Shown here: positions 61,545 to 64,000 of the stretch, piece after piece | Position numbering within the stretch: the stretch's first letter is position 1 | Layout of the letters: each line of letters starts with the position of its first letter | DNA from: Seriola aureovittata | Lineage: Eukaryota; Chordata; Actinopteri; Carangiformes; Carangidae | Assembly (NCBI RefSeq): GCF_021018895.1 | Contig: NC_079373.1 | Coordinates: 3,909,501 to 3,973,500 of the forward strand | Direction: 5' to 3' | Length of the DNA: 64,000 nt | Made by a program: the position numbers and the translations under genes | Notes under the pieces: generated by a model | The model's database searches: none | What the model was told of the DNA's origin: nothing | The model's input: the letters and a program-made list of their open reading frames with translations, nothing else

Positions 61545-62330
61545 GATGAGAATGGACAGACCGGTTGCAGCTGACAGAAAGACTACGGTCACTCAGATAA
61601 CCACTCTTTACAACTGTGGTGAGCAGAAAAGCCACAGAGGGAACTACACATCCAACCTTGAGGTGGATGGACCACAACAGCAGAAGACTACGTAAGGTTC
61701 CACTTCCTGTAACAAAGAACAGAAACCGGTGGCTGCAGTGGATACAGACACACCAACACTGGACCCTTGAAGACTGGAGAAATTTAGTCTGGTCTGATGA
61801 ATGTGGATTTGTGCTGATGCAGCAGATGGTCGGGTCAAAGTTTGAATCCATGGACCCAACCTGCCTTGTATGAATCCATGGACCCAACCTGCCTTGTATC
61901 AACAGCTGGTGGTGTAATGGTTTTGGGGATGTTTTTTTGTCACATACAAATCAGTCTTGGTCTGAGTGTCACAGTCTCTCTGAGTATTGTTGCTGACCAT
62001 GTTCATCCCTTCATGGCCACAGTACCATCTGCTAATGTCTACTTCCGGCAAGATAATGCTCCATGTAGAACACCTTTGTGATGTGGTAGAACAGGAGATT
62101 GGCAGCTTGAATGTGCAGCTGACAAATCAGCAGAAATTATGTGATGCAGTCATGTCAACATGGAGCAGAGTCTCAGAGGAAAGTTTCAACATCTTGAGGA
62201 ATCTATGACATGAAGACCTGAGGCTGTTTGAGTGCAAAGAGAGGAACTACCCAGTGTTAGTGTGGTGTTCCTAAGAATGTGCTTCTAGTAACATTAATGT
62301 CTCTAAAAGACAGCTAAGTTCAGACTTAAC
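61545..62330 (+). mobile_element. Broken Tc1-like transposon in rnf141 intron 1
   Basis: A degraded transposase of the Tc1 type. Segments in order are VTQITTLYNCG-like, WTLEDWRNLVWSDE (catalytic Asp region, about 61,760-61,802), ESMDPTCLVST, GGVMVLGMF, SIVADHVHPFM, FRQDNAPC, DVVEQEIGSLNVQLTN and a final STWSRVSEESFN, then a stop at about 62,208. A 28-bp tandem duplication (61,843-61,870 and 61,871-61,898) shifts the frame. About 35 residues including the QSPDLNPIE catalytic Glu block are missing between DNAPC and DVVEQ near 62,070. It cannot be functional. Confidence 0.85.
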
Positions 62331-62470
62331 GACACCTGCTGGTGACAGAGCAAGTTTACAAGCAGATTGTATGGACATCCCTGTCAACAAACAAAAAACG
62401 GGGGGAAAAGTGCAGAACATATATAAAACAGTCCAAACCAGATTTTCAAATACTATTTATTTCTCTCTAG

Positions 62471-62537
62471 GCTCTGCAGAACTGAATGAGGTGCGGTCTT
62501 CTGCCAGTGCTGTTTTGTAAGTGCTGCTGCTGCCAGG
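62471..62537 (+). other. rnf141: rnf141 5' UTR in exon 2
   Basis: From the acceptor CTCTCTAG (AG at 62,469-62,470) to the ATG. The context TGCCAGGATGG is close to Kozak. Confidence 0.7.
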
Positions 62538-62674
62538 ATGGGCCAGCAGATCTCAGGTCAGGCGGTGCTGACCCGTCTGCCTGAGAAGCTGGTGAAACAC
62601 GCCCAGCTGGTACGTGACAGTGGCTACCTCACCTACGAGGAGTTTCTGGCAAGAGTGGCCGAACTTAACGACGT
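62538..62674 (+). CDS. rnf141: RNF141 (ZNF230) N-terminus, first coding exon, gene continues past window
   Basis: Forty-five codons plus two bases: [19 protein letters not shown]..., then [18 protein letters not shown], ending at the donor ACGT|GTAAGT (GT at 62,675). The MGQQIS start gives Gly2 as a potential N-myristoylation site. The LPEKLVKHA...LTYEEFL.RVAELND pattern matches RNF141 as I remember it. The full protein is about 230 residues with a C-terminal C3HC4 RING, presumed to act as an E3 ubiquitin ligase; that part is outside the window. Same orientation as mgat4c, about 2.3 kb downstream. Assignment rests on this one exon. Confidence 0.75.
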
Positions 62675-63231
62675 GTAAGTCACAGTCTGTTGAGGACACA
62701 CACATACAGCTTTAATTAATGAAATAAACTTAATAAACTTGGCTTACATGTAGTGGAGAGGCAGGTTTGATTTGGAACAAACTTGTGTTCAGAAATGACT
62801 GTGAGGGGAATGTAAAGATGGAAATATGTGGCCTCACTCACTTCACAAAGGACACCTGGATGTTTTGTGGATTTTTTTGGCTAGTGTAGTTTAGTCTGTT
62901 CCAGTTGAGAGCTAAATTGCAGAGCTGCAGCACTCTTCCATCATCCAGCCTTTGGCCCATTTTATTCCCCAGGCCCATTAGGCCATGCTTCTGCCAATTT
63001 AATTTTAGCTCACCAGCTCTCAGAGATAGTGACAGAGATGCAGGACAATGTGGTTACAGTGAGCTAGTCTCAGTTGTTCCAAAAATCTCAATAATATGAA
63101 ATGAAACAGAAGAAAAATAAACCCATCTATCCATTCACTATACTTGCTTATCCATGAGGCTGATGCTGGGGTTGGAGCCTATGACAGCTGTTATAGGATA
63201 ATATAAGTCATTGTCTATGATTACCTATAGT
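62675..63231 (+). other. rnf141 intron, no feature recognised
   Basis: Non-coding sequence between the donor and the Tc1-like terminal repeat. Nothing else seen. Confidence 0.5.
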
Positions 63232-63233
63232 TA

Positions 63234-64000
63234 CAGAGGCTTCAGAAAGTATTCAGACTGTTCACTTTATTATGTTGTAGATTTAAATGTAAATAGATAT
63301 ATTTGGCACATTTCCCCATCAGTCTACACTCAATAATCCATTATGACAAAGTCAAAACATTATATTAAACAACAAAAAGTAAAATCTCTCTTTTACAAAA
63401 GACCCTCAGACCCTCAGACCCTCAATCCAGTCCTTTGAGGAAGCTCCTTTGGCAGCAGTTCCAGTTTCAAGTCTTTTTGGGGAAGTTTCTACAAGCTTTG
63501 CACACCTGAATTTGGGCAGTTTATCCCATTATTCCTGACAGATCCTCTCAAGCTCTGTCACATTGGCTGGGAAGTGTCTGTGAGCTGCCTTCTTCAGGTC
63601 TCTCCACGGATGTTTTATGGGGTTTAAACCTGGGCTTTGGCTGGGCCACTCAAGGACAGACAGAGCCTTGTCCTGAAGCTACTCCATCATTTTCCTGGCT
63701 GTGTGCTTCAGGTCATTGTTATGCTGAAAGGTGAACCATTGCCTCAGGTCATGTGCACTCTGGAGTAGGTTTTCTTCAAGGACCTCTCTGTATTGTCTGC
63801 ATTCATCCTTCCATCAATTCTGACCAGTTTCTCTGTCTCTGCCACTGAAGATCCCCCCCATAGCCTGATGCTGCCACCACCATGATTCACTGTGGGGATG
63901 GTGTTATCTGTGTGATGAGTTGTGCCAGGTGCCAGACATAGTGTTTGGAGTTCTGCCCAGAGGGTTTTATTTTTGTCTCATTAGACCAGAGAATCTTTGT
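63234..64000 (-). mobile_element. Tc1-like transposon, 3' part on minus strand, cut by window edge
   Basis: Begins CAGAGGCTTCAGAAAGTATTCAGAC after a TA (63,232-63,233), like the terminal repeat of Tc1 elements. The reverse strand translates, with frameshifts, to the C-terminal half of a transposase: [13 protein letters not shown] near 63,890, QSPGLNP-like with WRDLKKAAHRHFPANVTELE at about 63,545-63,650, and EEWDKLPKF near 63,510. It decays by substitutions and frame breaks. Its 5' half lies beyond the window. Confidence 0.75.

Noticed and set aside
61351..61902. 183-codon minus-strand frame
   Set aside because: Runs antisense through the AG microsatellite and the Tc1 remnant; a poly-Ser/Leu stretch comes from the repeat.

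Overview
The window looks like nuclear DNA from a ray-finned fish, most likely a teleost. It is AT-rich, with split vertebrate genes, short last introns, many (CA)n and other microsatellites, several decayed Tc1/mariner copies, and an L1-type LINE of the fish kind. No prokaryotic operon, rRNA, CRISPR array or convincing tRNA gene was seen. All calls come from reading the sequence; no database search was run.

Layout. Positions 1-3264 are intergenic and hold a decayed Tc1-like element interrupted by a Harbinger-like piece, then a non-autonomous hAT-like element with a near-perfect 8-bp target duplication. Positions 3265-9649 are one apparently full-length L1 retrotransposon on the + strand. It has a short GC-rich leader, an intact ORF1, an unusually long inter-ORF region with a small hydrophobic reading frame, an intact ORF2 (endonuclease, reverse transcriptase and C-terminal Cys/His motif), AATAAA and poly(A). 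It is flanked by a 14-bp perfect target-site duplication, so it is young and possibly still active.

From about 14.8 kb to 58.6 kb there is probably one + strand gene, mgat4c, a Golgi GT54 N-acetylglucosaminyltransferase-like protein. Two candidate 5' untranslated exons lie at about 14.75-15.06 kb and 19,341-19,450. A roughly 37-kb intron full of repeats and a few conserved-looking AT-rich blocks follows, then three coding exons at 56,344-58,052 encoding 481 residues. The 5' exons are inferred from splice signals only; the coding exons are secure.

About 2.3 kb downstream of the likely mgat4c poly(A) site, a second + strand gene starts. Its first coding exon (62,538-62,674) matches the N-terminus of RNF141/ZNF230, a RING-finger protein. 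Its promoter has CRE-like sites, its first intron contains a broken Tc1 element, and the next intron contains the 3' end of another Tc1-like element on the minus strand. The gene runs off the right edge.

The most unusual item is the small transmembrane-like frame between L1 ORF1 and ORF2, which overlaps the ORF2 start by 14 bases. The rest is a typical teleost gene neighbourhood with transposon fossils of several ages.
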